Source of the DNA: Escherichia boydii | GTDB taxonomy: Bacteria; Pseudomonadota; Gammaproteobacteria; Enterobacterales; Enterobacteriaceae | Reading direction: 5' to 3' | DNA: 64,000 nt | Assembly: GCA_041890495.1 (NCBI GenBank) | Contig: CP169086.1 | Coordinates: 1,798,001-1,862,000 of the forward strand | Part shown: positions 33,888 through 43,740 of the stretch, piece after piece | How positions within the stretch are numbered: position 1 is the first letter of the stretch | Layout of the letters: each line of letters starts with the position of its first letter | Program-made: the position numbers and the translations under genes | Notes under the pieces: generated by a model | Told to the model about the DNA's origin: nothing | The model's database searches: none | What the model saw: the letters and a program-made list of their open reading frames with translations, nothing else

Positions 33888-35138
33888 TTACATGTTTTCG
33901 ATGATCGCTTCACCAAACTCTGAACATTTCAGCAGCTTAGCGCCTTCCATCAGACGTTCGAAGTCATAAGTTACGGTCTTGGCATTGATTGCGCCTTCCA
34001 TACCTTTAACAATCAGGTCAGCCGCTTCAGTCCAACCCATATGGCGCAGCATCATCTCAGCGGAGAGGATGATAGAGCCTGGATTTACTTTGTCCTGACC
34101 GGCATATTTCGGCGCAGTACCGTGGGTGGCTTCAAACAGGGCGCATTCGTCACCGATGTTTGCACCAGGGGCGATACCGATACCGCCAACCTGCGCTGCC
34201 AGGGCGTCAGAAATGTAGTCACCGTTCAGGTTCATACAGGCGATAACATCATATTCAGCCGGACGCAGCAGGATCTGTTGCAGGAATGCATCAGCGATCA
34301 CGTCTTTAATGACGATCTCTTTGCCAGTGTTCGGGTTTTTAACTTTCAGCCACGGGCCACCGTCGATCAGTTCACCGCCAAACTCTTCACGCGCCAGCTG
34401 GTAGCCCCAGTCTTTAAACGCTCCTTCGGTGAACTTCATGATGTTGCCTTTGTGCACCAGAGTCACAGAGTCACGATCGTTAGCAATTGCGTATTCGATC
34501 GCTGCACGAACCAGACGTTTGGTGCCTTCTTCCGAACACGGCTTAATACCGATACCACAATGTTCCGGGAAGCGAATTTTCTTCACCCCCATCTCTTCAC
34601 GCAGGAATTTAATCACTTTCTCGGCGTCGGCAGAGTCTGCTTTCCATTCGATACCCGCATAAATGTCTTCCGAGTTTTCACGGAAGATAACCATATCGGT
34701 CAGTTCAGGGTGTTTAACCGGGCTTGGAGTGCCCTGATAGTAACGTACCGGACGCAGGCAGATGTAGAGATCCAGTTCCTGGCGCAGGGCAACGTTCAGA
34801 GAGCGAATACCGCCACCAACAGGAGTGGTCAGCGGACCTTTAATGGCAACGCGATATTCACGAATCAGATCAAGGGTTTCAGCAGGCAGCCAGACATCCT
34901 GACCATAAACCTGTGTGGATTTTTCACCGGTGTAAATTTCCATCCAGGAGATTTTACGCTCGCCTTTATAGGCTTTCTCGACTGCAGCGTCGACCACTTT
35001 CAGCATGGCTGGGGTTACATCTACACCGATTCCATCACCTTCAATGTAAGGGATAATCGGATTTTCAGGAACGTTGAGTTTGCCGTTTTGCAGGGTGATC
35101 TTCTTGCCTTGTGCCGGAACAACTACTTTACTTTCCAT
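33888..35138 (-). CDS. icd: NADP-dependent isocitrate dehydrogenase
   Basis: A 416-residue cytoplasmic homodimeric TCA-cycle enzyme converting isocitrate to 2-oxoglutarate and CO2. The phosphorylatable Ser113 lies in GGGIRSLNVALRQ. NADP-binding residues in HGTAPKYAGQDKVNPGS (about 339-355) are present. It matches the E. coli protein except in the last 20 residues (MEGAKLLKCSEFGEAIIENM). That tail is the e14 integration site in E. coli K-12, and it is also where this block changes to a different lineage. It has its own promoter, divergent from rluE. Confidence 0.97.
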   Translation of the reverse strand: MESKVVVPAQGKKITLQNGKLNVPENPIIPYIEGDGIGVDVTPAMLKVVDAAVEKAYKGERKISWMEIYTGEKSTQVYGQDVWLPAETLDLIREYRVAIKGPLTTPVGGGIRSLNVALRQELDLYICLRPVRYYQGTPSPVKHPELTDMVIFRENSEDIYAGIEWKADSADAEKVIKFLREEMGVKKIRFPEHCGIGIKPCSEEGTKRLVRAAIEYAIANDRDSVTLVHKGNIMKFTEGAFKDWGYQLAREEFGGELIDGGPWLKVKNPNTGKEIVIKDVIADAFLQQILLRPAEYDVIACMNLNGDYISDALAAQVGGIGIAPGANIGDECALFEATHGTAPKYAGQDKVNPGSIILSAEMMLRHMGWTEAADLIVKGMEGAINAKTVTYDFERLMEGAKLLKCSEFGEAIIENM

Positions 35139-35309
35139 TCACCTCTCCTTCGAGCGCTACTGGTTTGCTCGTCTGCCACCACGTTGCATATGCGTTTGCG
35201 TCCTGCGATACGGATGCTTTAGAGCAATTTTTTGTTAATGATTTGTAATTGGCTTGTCAATACTACCCTATTGTTTGCCGTCATGAAAGATGCGCGTTAT
35301 TAGGCTATA

Positions 35310-35963
35310 ATGCGGCAATTCATAATCTCTGAAAATACCATGCAAAAAACTTCTTTTAGAAATCACCAGGTTAAGCGATTCAGCTCGCAACGTTCTACCA
35401 GGCGTAAACCTGAAAACCAGCCCACGCGTGTGATCCTCTTCAATAAACCCTACGATGTTCTTCCGCAGTTCACCGATGAAGCCGGACGCAAAACATTAAA
35501 AGAATTCATCCCGGTTCAGGGCGTTTATGCAGCAGGTCGCCTTGACCGCGATAGCGAAGGGTTGCTGGTGCTGACCAATAACGGCGCGTTGCAGGCGCGT
35601 TTAACCCAGCCGGGTAAACGCACCGGAAAAATCTATTATGTGCAGGTGGAAGGTATTCCCACACAAGACGCACTTGAAGCCTTGCGCAATGGCGTAACCT
35701 TAAATGATGGCCCTACCCTGCCCGCAGGCGCGGAGCTGGTTGACGAACCCGCGTGGTTATGGCCGCGGAATCCACCAATTCGTGAACGCAAAAGTATTCC
35801 CACCAGCTGGCTGAAGATCACCTTATATGAAGGACGTAATCGCCAGGTGCGCCGCATGACCGCCCATGTTGGTTTCCCTACGCTGCGACTGATTCGCTAT
35901 GCGATGGGAGATTACTCTTTGGATAATCTTGCCAATGGCGAATGGCGAGAAGTGACAGATTAA
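35310..35963 (+). CDS. rluE: 23S rRNA pseudouridine(2457) synthase RluE
   Basis: A 217-residue RsuA-family enzyme making pseudouridine 2457 in 23S rRNA. The catalytic Asp lies in [16 protein letters not shown] (about residues 73-88), and the family tail [10 protein letters not shown] is near 175. RluE lacks the S4 domain of longer RsuA members, as in E. coli, and the N-terminal 38 residues are basic. Same 217-residue length as E. coli RluE. Followed 9 bases later by nudJ, so probably one operon. Confidence 0.96.
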
Positions 35964-35972
35964 GGATGCAAA

Positions 35973-36434
35973 ATGTTTAAACCGCACGTTACCGTTGCTT
36001 GCGTGGTGCACGCAGAAGGCAAATTTTTAGTCGTTGAAGAGACGATTAATGGTAAAGCGTTATGGAACCAACCTGCCGGGCATCTGGAAGCCGATGAAAC
36101 CTTAGTGGAAGCCGCCGCCCGTGAACTGTGGGAAGAAACCGGCATCAGCGCGCAGCCGCAACACTTTATTCGTATGCATCAGTGGATTGCGCCAGATAAA
36201 ACGCCGTTTTTGCGTTTCCTCTTTGCCATTGAGCTTGAGCAAATATGCCCGACCCAGCCTCATGACAGCGATATCGACTGCTGCCGTTGGGTCAGCGCCG
36301 AAGAAATTTTACAGGCGTCAAATCTTCGTTCGCCGCTGGTGGCGGAAAGTATTCGTTGTTATCAAAGCGGGCAACGTTATCCGCTGGAGATGATTGGCGA
36401 TTTTAACTGGCCTTTTACAAAGGGTGTCATCTAA
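35973..36434 (+). CDS. nudJ: Nudix phosphatase NudJ
   Basis: A 153-residue Nudix hydrolase. The Nudix box [23 protein letters not shown] (residues 34-56) is complete with the REXXEE-type core (RELWEE). E. coli NudJ hydrolyses HMP-PP, thiamine pyrophosphate and nucleoside triphosphates. It starts 9 bases after rluE and ends 53 bases before mnmA. Confidence 0.95.
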
Positions 36435-36487
36435 AAGGCTGCGTGATAGAATACGCCGCCTTGAAGTTCAATGTCGTGAGTGATCCA

Positions 36488-37594
36488 ATGTCTGAAACCG
36501 CAAAAAAAGTAATCGTCGGCATGTCCGGCGGTGTCGATTCCTCCGTTTCTGCCTGGCTGTTGCAACAACAGGGATATCAGGTCGAAGGCCTGTTTATGAA
36601 GAACTGGGAAGAAGACGACGGTGAGGAATATTGCACAGCGGCAGCGGATCTGGCTGATGCCCAGGCTGTCTGCGACAAGCTCGGCATTGAACTGCACACC
36701 GTTAACTTTGCTGCCGAGTACTGGGACAACGTCTTCGAACTGTTCCTTGCCGAATATAAAGCCGGTCGCACGCCGAATCCGGATATTCTGTGCAACAAAG
36801 AGATCAAATTTAAAGCCTTCCTCGAATTTGCCGCCGAAGATTTAGGTGCCGATTATATCGCTACCGGTCATTACGTACGTCGGGCCGATGTCGATGGCAA
36901 GAGCCGCCTGCTGCGTGGTCTGGACAGCAATAAAGACCAGAGCTACTTCCTTTATACGCTCAGCCATGAGCAGATTGCGCAAAGCCTGTTCCCGGTCGGC
37001 GAACTGGAAAAACCGCAGGTGCGTAAGATTGCTGAAGATCTTGGTCTGGTCACCGCGAAGAAAAAAGACTCTACCGGCATTTGCTTCATTGGCGAACGTA
37101 AATTCCGCGAGTTCCTGGGCCGTTATCTCCCGGCGCAACCGGGCAAAATCATTACCGTCGATGGCGATGAAATTGGTGAGCACCAGGGGCTGATGTATCA
37201 CACTCTCGGTCAGCGTAAAGGTCTGGGTATCGGTGGCACCAAAGAAGGTACCGAAGAACCGTGGTATGTGGTGGACAAAGACGTCGAAAACAACATTCTG
37301 GTTGTCGCTCAGGGCCATGAACACCCGCGGCTGATGTCTGTCGGGTTGATTGCCCAGCAGTTGCACTGGGTCGATCGCGAACCATTCACCGGCACTATGC
37401 GTTGCACGGTAAAAACCCGCTATCGCCAGACCGATATCCCTTGCACCGTCAAGGCGCTGGACGATGATCGCATTGAAGTGATTTTCGATGAACCGGTTGC
37501 CGCCGTGACGCCGGGCCAGTCTGCCGTCTTCTATAACGGTGAAGTGTGCCTCGGTGGCGGTATTATTGAGCAGCGTCTGCCGCTGCCGGTCTGA
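36488..37594 (+). CDS. mnmA: tRNA-specific 2-thiouridylase MnmA
   Basis: A 368-residue enzyme that thiolates U34 of tRNA Lys, Glu and Gln with sulfur relayed by IscS and the Tus proteins. The ATP pyrophosphatase loop GMSGGVDSS is at residues 11-19. The two catalytic cysteines are in ILCNKEIKFK (Cys102) and GICFIGERKF (Cys199). The ATG at 36488 gives the exact E. coli length; a start 45 bases earlier is unlikely. First gene of mnmA-hflD-purB. Confidence 0.96.
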   Translation: MSETAKKVIVGMSGGVDSSVSAWLLQQQGYQVEGLFMKNWEEDDGEEYCTAAADLADAQAVCDKLGIELHTVNFAAEYWDNVFELFLAEYKAGRTPNPDILCNKEIKFKAFLEFAAEDLGADYIATGHYVRRADVDGKSRLLRGLDSNKDQSYFLYTLSHEQIAQSLFPVGELEKPQVRKIAEDLGLVTAKKKDSTGICFIGERKFREFLGRYLPAQPGKIITVDGDEIGEHQGLMYHTLGQRKGLGIGGTKEGTEEPWYVVDKDVENNILVVAQGHEHPRLMSVGLIAQQLHWVDREPFTGTMRCTVKTRYRQTDIPCTVKALDDDRIEVIFDEPVAAVTPGQSAVFYNGEVCLGGGIIEQRLPLPV

Positions 37595-37629
37595 TTATTA
37601 TCTTTACTTAAAACAAGGAAGCAGTGAAC

Positions 37630-38271
37630 GTGGCAAAGAATTACTATGACATCACCCTCGCCCTGGCCGGTATTTGTCAGTCGGCACGCCTGGTGCAACA
37701 ACTCGCTCACCAGGGGCATTGTGATGCCGATGCGCTACACGTCTCACTCAACAGTATTATTGATATGAACCCCAGCTCGACGCTGGCGGTTTTTGGCGGT
37801 AGCGAAGCCAACCTGCGCGTCGGGCTGGAAACCCTGCTCGGCGTGCTCAATGCCAGCAGTCGCCAGGGCTTAAACGCCGAATTAACCCGCTACACACTCA
37901 GCTTGATGGTGCTTGAGCGCAAACTCTCCTCAGCGAAAGGCGCGCTCGACACTCTGGGCAACCGGATCAACGGCCTGCAACGCCAGCTCGAACACTTCGA
38001 TTTACAGTCCGAAACGCTGATGAGCGCGATGGCTGCTATCTATGTTGATGTGATTAGCCCGCTTGGCCCGCGCATTCAGGTCACCGGTTCCCCTGCTGTA
38101 CTGCAAAGCCCACAAGTGCAGGCGAAAGTTCGCGCAACCCTGCTGGCAGGCATTCGCGCCGCCGTGCTCTGGCACCAGGTCGGCGGCGGACGTCTGCAAC
38201 TGATGTTTTCTCGTAATCGCCTGACCACTCAGGCAAAACAAATTCTTGCTCATTTAACCCCGGAGTTGTGA
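37630..38271 (+). CDS. hflD: Lysogenization regulator HflD
   Basis: A 213-residue helical, membrane-associated protein that in E. coli binds phage lambda CII and directs it to FtsH. GTG start at 37630 (GTGGCAAAGAATTAC, giving MAKNYYDITLALAG) yields the E. coli length. It lies between mnmA and purB, three bases before purB, the invariant order in Enterobacteriaceae. Confidence 0.95.
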   Translation: MAKNYYDITLALAGICQSARLVQQLAHQGHCDADALHVSLNSIIDMNPSSTLAVFGGSEANLRVGLETLLGVLNASSRQGLNAELTRYTLSLMVLERKLSSAKGALDTLGNRINGLQRQLEHFDLQSETLMSAMAAIYVDVISPLGPRIQVTGSPAVLQSPQVQAKVRATLLAGIRAAVLWHQVGGGRLQLMFSRNRLTTQAKQILAHLTPEL

Positions 38272-38274
38272 TCT

Positions 38275-39645
38275 ATGGAATTATCCTCACTGACCGCCGT
38301 TTCCCCTGTCGATGGACGCTACGGCGATAAAGTCAGCGCGCTGCGCGGGATTTTCAGCGAATATGGTTTGCTGAAATTCCGTGTACAAGTTGAAGTACGT
38401 TGGCTGCAAAAACTGGCCGCGCACGCAGCGATCAAGGAAGTTCCTGCTTTTGCTGCCGACGCAATCGGTTACCTTGATGCAATCGTCGCCAGTTTCAGCG
38501 AAGAAGATGCGGCGCGCATCAAAACTATCGAGCGTACCACTAACCACGACGTTAAAGCGGTTGAGTATTTCCTGAAAGAAAAAGTGGCGGAGATCCCGGA
38601 ACTGCACGCGGTTTCTGAATTCATCCACTTTGCCTGTACTTCGGAAGATATCAATAACCTCTCCCACGCATTAATGCTGAAAACCGCGCGTGATGAAGTG
38701 ATCCTGCCATACTGGCGTCAACTGATTGATGGCATTAAAGATCTCGCCGTTCAGTATCGCGATATCCCGCTGCTGTCTCGTACCCACGGTCAGCCAGCCA
38801 CGCCGTCAACCATCGGTAAAGAGATGGCAAACGTCGCCTACCGTATGGAGCGCCAGTACCGCCAGCTTAACCAGGTGGAGATCCTCGGCAAAATCAACGG
38901 CGCGGTCGGTAACTATAACGCCCACATCGCCGCTTACCCGGAAGTTGACTGGCATCAGTTCAGCGAAGAGTTCGTCACCTCGCTGGGTATTCAGTGGAAC
39001 CCGTACACCACCCAGATCGAACCGCACGACTACATTGCCGAACTGTTTGATTGCGTTGCGCGCTTCAACACTATTCTGATCGACTTTGACCGTGACGTCT
39101 GGGGTTATATCGCCCTTAACCACTTCAAACAGAAAACCATTGCTGGTGAGATTGGTTCTTCCACCATGCCGCATAAAGTTAACCCGATCGACTTCGAAAA
39201 CTCCGAAGGGAATCTGGGCCTTTCCAACGCGGTATTGCAGCATCTGGCAAGCAAACTGCCGGTTTCCCGCTGGCAGCGTGACCTGACCGACTCTACCGTG
39301 CTGCGTAACCTCGGCGTGGGTATCGGTTATGCCTTGATTGCATATCAATCCACCCTGAAAGGCGTGAGCAAACTGGAAGTGAACCGTGACCATCTGCTGG
39401 ATGAACTGGATCACAACTGGGAAGTGCTGGCTGAACCAATCCAGACAGTTATGCGTCGCTATGGCATCGAAAAACCGTACGAGAAGCTGAAAGAGCTGAC
39501 TCGTGGTAAGCGCGTTGACGCCGAAGGCATGAAGCAGTTTATCGACGGTCTGGCGTTGCCAGAAGAAGAGAAAGCCCGCCTGAAAGCGATGACGCCGGCA
39601 AACTACATTGGTCGCGCCATCACCATGGTTGATGAGCTGAAATAA
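38275..39645 (+). CDS. purB: Adenylosuccinate lyase
   Basis: A 456-residue homotetrameric lyase acting twice in purine synthesis (SAICAR to AICAR, and adenylosuccinate to AMP). The fumarase/ASL signature GSSTMPHKVNP is at about residues 293-303. It matches E. coli PurB residue for residue as I recall it. Cotranscribed with hflD; a REP unit and then the phoP promoter follow. In E. coli purB is repressed by PurR within the coding region. Confidence 0.97.
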   Translation: MELSSLTAVSPVDGRYGDKVSALRGIFSEYGLLKFRVQVEVRWLQKLAAHAAIKEVPAFAADAIGYLDAIVASFSEEDAARIKTIERTTNHDVKAVEYFLKEKVAEIPELHAVSEFIHFACTSEDINNLSHALMLKTARDEVILPYWRQLIDGIKDLAVQYRDIPLLSRTHGQPATPSTIGKEMANVAYRMERQYRQLNQVEILGKINGAVGNYNAHIAAYPEVDWHQFSEEFVTSLGIQWNPYTTQIEPHDYIAELFDCVARFNTILIDFDRDVWGYIALNHFKQKTIAGEIGSSTMPHKVNPIDFENSEGNLGLSNAVLQHLASKLPVSRWQRDLTDSTVLRNLGVGIGYALIAYQSTLKGVSKLEVNRDHLLDELDHNWEVLAEPIQTVMRRYGIEKPYEKLKELTRGKRVDAEGMKQFIDGLALPEEEKARLKAMTPANYIGRAITMVDELK

Positions 39646-39656
39646 ACTCGTATCAG

Positions 39657-39682
39657 TGCCGGATGGCGATGCTGTCCGGCCT
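39657..39682. repeat. REP element after purB
   Basis: TGCCGGATGGCGATGCTGTCCGGCCTG forms the palindromic unit typical of E. coli (described here by its arms TGCCGGA and TCCGGC). It sits between purB and phoP. Confidence 0.8.
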
Positions 39683-39735
39683 GCTTATTAAGATTATCCG
39701 CTTTTTATTTTTTCACTTTACCTCCCCTCCCCGCT

Positions 39736-39769
39736 GGTTTATTTAATGTTTACCCCCATAACCACATAA
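39736..39769 (+). promoter_or_regulatory. phoP promoter with PhoP box
   Basis: GGTTTA-TTTAA-TGTTTA (39736-39752) is a textbook PhoP box: two hexamers in 11-base register. A CATAAT -10 element lies 11 bases downstream (39764-39769). This is the Mg2+-responsive, autoregulated phoPQ promoter known from E. coli. phoP starts 44 bases further on. Confidence 0.92.
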
Positions 39770-39812
39770 TCGCGTTACACTATTTTAATAATTAAGACAG
39801 GGAGAAATAAAA

Positions 39813-40484
39813 ATGCGCGTACTGGTTGTTGAAGACAATGCGTTGTTACGTCACCACCTTAAAGTTCAGATTCAGGATGCTGGTCATCAGGTCGATGATG
39901 CAGAAGATGCCAAAGAAGCCGATTATTATCTCAATGAACATTTACCGGATATTGCGATTGTCGATCTCGGATTGCCAGACGAGGACGGTCTGTCACTGAT
40001 TCGCCGCTGGCGTAGCAATGATGTTTCACTGCCGATTCTGGTATTAACCGCCCGTGAAAGCTGGCAGGACAAAGTCGAAGTATTAAGTGCTGGTGCTGAT
40101 GATTACGTGACTAAACCATTTCATATTGAAGAGGTGATGGCGCGAATGCAGGCATTAATGCGGCGTAATAGCGGTCTGGCTTCACAGGTCATTTCGCTAC
40201 CACCGTTTCAGGTTGATCTCTCTCGCCGTGAATTATCTATTAATGACGAAGTGATCAAACTGACCGCGTTCGAATACACCATTATGGAAACGTTGATACG
40301 CAATAATGGCAAAGTGGTGAGCAAAGATTCGTTAATGCTCCAACTCTATCCGGATGCGGAGCTGCGGGAAAGCCATACCATTGATGTACTGATGGGACGT
40401 CTGCGCAAAAAAATTCAGGCACAATATCCGCAAGAAGTGATTACCACCGTTCGCGGCCAGGGCTATCTGTTCGAATTGCGCTGA
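39813..40484 (+). CDS. phoP: Response regulator PhoP
   Basis: A 223-residue OmpR-family regulator of the Mg2+/low pH/antimicrobial peptide response. The phospho-acceptor Asp51 is in IVDLGLPDEDG, with Lys101 in YVTKPFH. The winged-helix domain covers about 125-220 (ESHTIDVLMGRLRKKI). Identical to E. coli PhoP as far as I can tell. Its TGA overlaps the phoQ ATG. phoP is intact while its partner phoQ is broken in this sequence. Confidence 0.97.
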   Translation: MRVLVVEDNALLRHHLKVQIQDAGHQVDDAEDAKEADYYLNEHLPDIAIVDLGLPDEDGLSLIRRWRSNDVSLPILVLTARESWQDKVEVLSAGADDYVTKPFHIEEVMARMQALMRRNSGLASQVISLPPFQVDLSRRELSINDEVIKLTAFEYTIMETLIRNNGKVVSKDSLMLQLYPDAELRESHTIDVLMGRLRKKIQAQYPQEVITTVRGQGYLFELR

Positions 40485-41946
40485 TGAAAAAATTACTGCG
40501 TCTTTTTTTCCCGCTCTCGCTGCGGGTACGTTTTCTGTTGGCAACGGCAGCGGTAGTACTGGTGCTTTCGCTTGCCTACGGAATGGTCGCGCTGATCGGT
40601 TATAGCGTCAGTTTCGATAAAACTACGTTTCGGCTGTTACGTGGCGAAAGCAATCTGTTCTATACCCTTGCGAAGTGGGAAAACAATAAGTTGCATGTCG
40701 AGTTACCAGAAAATATCGACAAGCAAAGCCCCACCATGACGCTAATTTATGATGAGAACGGGCAGCTTTTATGGGCGCAACGTGACGTGCCCTGGCTGAT
40801 GAAGATGATCCAGCCTGACTGGCTGAAATCGAATGGTTTTCATGAAATTGAAGCGGATGTTAACGATACCAGCCTCTTGCTGAGTGGAGATCATTCGATA
40901 CAGCAACAGTTGCAGGAAGTGCGGGAAGATGACGACGACGCGGAGATGACCCACTCGGTGGCGGTAAACGTCTACCCGGCAACATCGCGAATGCCAAAGT
41001 TAACCATTGTGGTGGTGGATACCATTCCGTGGAGCTAAAAAGTTCCTATATGGTCTGGAGCTGGTTTATCTATGTGCTCTCAGCCAATCTGCTGTTAGTG
41101 ATCCCGCTGCTGTGGGTCGCCGCCTGGTGGAGTTTACGCCCCATCGAAGCCCTGGCAAAAGAAGTCCGCGAACTGGAAGAAACATAACCGCGAATTGCTC
41201 AATCCAGCCACAACGCGAGAACTGACCAGTCTGGTACGAAACCTGAACCGATTGTTAAAAAGTGAACGCGAACGTTACGACAAATACCGTAACGACGCTC
41301 ACCGACCTGACCCATAGTCTGAAAACGCCACTGGCGGTGCTGCAAAGTACGCTGCGTTCTCTGCGTAGTGAAAAGATGAGCGTCAGTGATGCTGAGCCGG
41401 TAATGCTGGAGCAAATCAGCCGCATTCACAGCAAATTGGCTACTACCTGCATCGTGCCAGTATGCGCGGCGGGACATTGCTCAGCCGCGGAGCTGCATCC
41501 GGTCGCCCCACTGCTGGACAATCTCACCTCAGCGCTGAACAAAGTGTATCAACGCAAAGGGGTCAATATCTTCTCTCGATATTTCGCCAGAGATCAGCTT
41601 TGTCGGTGAGCAGAACGATTTTGTCGAGGTGATGGGCAACGTGCTGGATAATGCCTGTAAATATTGCCTCGAGTTTGTCGAAATTTCTGCAAGGCAAACC
41701 GACGAGCATCTCTATATTGTGGTCGAGGATGATGGCCCCGGTATTCCATTAAGCAAGCGAGAGGTCATTTCGACCGTGGTCAACGGGTTGATACTTTACG
41801 CCCTGGGCAAGGTGTGGGGCTGGCGGTAGCCCGCGAAATCACCGAGCAATATGAGGGTAAAATCGTCGCCGGAGATAGCATGCTTGGCGGTGCGCGGATG
41901 GAGGTGATTTTTGGTCGCCAGCATTCTACGCCAGAAAGATGAATAA
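40484..41946 (+). pseudogene. phoQ: Sensor kinase PhoQ, broken by about eight single-base indels
   Basis: The first 181 residues (helix 1 and most of the periplasmic acidic sensor, with EDDDDAEM) are normal. The frame is then lost and regained repeatedly, so HAMP, the HxxxxP-type dimerisation helix and ATPase motifs appear in different frames. Compared with remembered E. coli phoQ, single bases are missing near 41027, 41427 and 41769 and added near 41180, 41290, 41490, 41567 and 41930. The net change is +2 on a 486-codon gene, and 41946 fits that exactly. No nonsense substitutions are needed to explain it. This pattern suggests sequencing error more than decay. Confidence 0.9.
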
Positions 41947-42020
41947 ATATGTCCATACTTCACGCATTACGTTAAGCATCCGTTATAATCGGTTGCAGAT
42001 ACCAGCTGTGGATGCTTAAC

Positions 42021-43142
42021 ATGGAATACCAACTCACTCTTAACTGGCCCGATTTTCTTGAACGTCACTGGCAGAAACGCCCGGTGGTGTTAAAACGCGC
42101 TTTAAATAATTTTATTGACCCGATCTCTCCAGACGAGTTGGCGGGTCTGGCGATGGAAAGCGAAGTCGACAGTCGACTGGTCAGTCACCAGGATGGCAAA
42201 TGCAGGTCAGCCACGGTCCGTTCGAAAGCTACGATCATCTCGGTGAAACTAACTGGTCATTGTTAGTGCAAGCAGTAAATCACTGGCATGAGCCGACCGC
42301 CGCGCTGATGCGACCGTTTCCGTGAACTACCGGACTGGCGTATTGATGATCTGATGATCTCTTTTTCTGTACCTGGCGGCGGCGTCGGCCCGCATCTCGA
42401 TCAGTACGACGTGTTTATCATTCAGGGTACCGGACGTCGTCGCTGGCGAGTGGGCGAAAAGCTGCAAATGAAACAGCACTGCCCACACCCGGATCTGTTA
42501 CAGGTTGACCCGTTTGAAGGGATTATCGACGAAGAGCTGGAGCCGGGTGATATTCTCTACATTCCACCGGGATTCCCTCACGAAGGTTACTCCCTGGAAA
42601 ACTCCCTCAACTATTCCGTCGGGTTCCGCGCGCCGAGCGGCCGCGAGATGATCAGCGGATTTGCCGACTATGTTCTGCAGCGCGAGCTGGGCAGCTATCG
42701 TTACAGCGATCCTGATGTGCCTGCGCGCGATCATCCGGCGGACATTCTGCCAGAAGAGCTGGATAAGCTGCGCGGCATGATGCTGGATCTGATTAACGAG
42801 CCGGAGCACTTCAAACAGTGGTTTGGCGAGTTTATCAGCCAGTCTCGTCATGAGCTGGACGTTGCGCCGCCGGAGCCGCCTTATCAGGCTGACGAGATTT
42901 ATGATGCGCTCCAGCAGGGCGACAAGCTGCTACGCCTGGGCGGATTGCGCGTGCTGCGCATTGGTGAGGAGGTGTTCGTCAACGGCGAGAAGCTGGACTC
43001 TCCGCACCGTCCGGCGCTGGAAGCGATTGCCAGCCATCTGGTGCTGACTGCCGACACCTTTGGCGATGCGCTGGAAGACCCCTCCTTCCTCGCGATGCTG
43101 GCCGCGCTGGTGAACAGCGGGTACTGGTTCTTTGAGGACTGA
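42021..43142 (+). pseudogene. roxA: Ribosomal protein L16 arginine hydroxylase RoxA (YcfD), two compensating frameshifts, hybrid
   Basis: RoxA is a 2-oxoglutarate/Fe(II) oxygenase that hydroxylates Arg81 of ribosomal protein L16. The JmjC-type iron site HLDQYD lies near residue 125. One base is missing near 42201 (AAATGCAGG for AAATGGCAGG) and one is added near 42321 (CGTTTCCG for CGTTCCG), so 40 codons are out of frame but the total length equals the intact 373-aa gene. Residues 1 to about 130 match E. coli; from about 165 on the protein is clearly diverged. The gene is therefore a hybrid whose junction lies near 42.40-42.52 kb. Confidence 0.85.
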
Positions 43143-43152
43143 GTCGCCTTAA

Positions 43153-43230
43153 TGCCCGGTGGCGCTTCGCTTACCGGGCCTACGTTCACTGGTTTTGTAG
43201 GCCGGGTAAGGCGTAGCCGCCGCCCGGCAT
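43153..43230. repeat. REP pair left of the REP transposase
   Basis: Two palindromic units face each other: TGCCCGGTGGCGCTTCGCTT region (43153-43183) and GTAGGCCGGGTAAGGCGTAG region (43197-43230). This is a BIME-like pair between roxA and the transposase gene. Confidence 0.88.
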
Positions 43231-43231
43231 T

Positions 43232-43723
43232 TTACTTCCGCTCACCCGCCGCAAAATCCTCGATCTCTCCCGCCCAATCCGCCTGGTACACTCCTTCCCG
43301 CACATCGCGATGAAACGTTGAATACGGCCAGTTGATGACTTTGCTGACAAAGTCGTGCTTCAGCGGATTGATGTAAATGTAATCCACATGCCGCTGGTAG
43401 TCCTCTTCGTTACGGATAGTGTGTTCCCAGAAGCGTGGCTGCCAGATATGACGCATGTCGATGCTGCGGCTGAACGTCTTTTTGATATCCCGCCAGCGGG
43501 CGGAAAAATCACTGTCACCTTCCGGTAAGGTCCAGATACAGTGCATATGTTCAGGAAGGATAACCCATGCGTTGATAGTGAAGGGCTTCGCACGTTTAAC
43601 CGTTGAGGTGGCGGAACGCAGGCTGTCGATATGGCGGGTAAGCAAATCGCTCTGGCGGTTTTGCAGGTTGACGGTAAAAAACCATGTGCCGCCGGGAACG
43701 TAATGGCGACGGTAGTTTGACAT
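43232..43723 (-). CDS. REP-associated tyrosine transposase (RAYT/TnpA-REP)
   Basis: A 163-residue single-domain Y1 HUH nuclease. The HUH motif is HMH in LPEHMHCIW (about residues 57-65). The nucleophile is the Tyr in DYIYINPLKH (about 114-123). The N-terminus (YRRHYVPGGTWFFTVNLQNR) is typical of this family. RAYTs cut and join single-stranded REP DNA and are thought to spread REP elements. The gene is bracketed by REP pairs on both sides, a complete REPtron. E. coli K-12 has no copy here as I recall. Confidence 0.92.
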   Translation of the reverse strand: MSNYRRHYVPGGTWFFTVNLQNRQSDLLTRHIDSLRSATSTVKRAKPFTINAWVILPEHMHCIWTLPEGDSDFSARWRDIKKTFSRSIDMRHIWQPRFWEHTIRNEEDYQRHVDYIYINPLKHDFVSKVINWPYSTFHRDVREGVYQADWAGEIEDFAAGERK

Positions 43724-43740
43724 GGGCGCTCCTTGCCTTT

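Larger units (their letters stand above)
33950..42400. other. E. coli-like block 1 (icd to roxA 5' part)
   Basis: From the 3' end of icd to about codon 130 of roxA the encoded proteins agree with my recollection of E. coli K-12 practically without change. Flanking genes (DUF1304, roxA 3' part) are clearly diverged from E. coli. Borders are approximate. Confidence 0.75.

Noticed and set aside
34041..35222. 393-codon rightward ORF antisense to icd
   Set aside because: Long antisense frames are common opposite highly expressed genes with biased codon use; icd is certain.
38287..38667. Antisense ORFs within purB, mnmA, mfd and other housekeeping genes
   Set aside because: They are shadows of well-identified genes and lack their own start signals.
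40484..41946. phoQ as a biologically split or two-part kinase
   Set aside because: There are too many scattered single-base indels with otherwise near-perfect coding; error or artefact is the simpler explanation.
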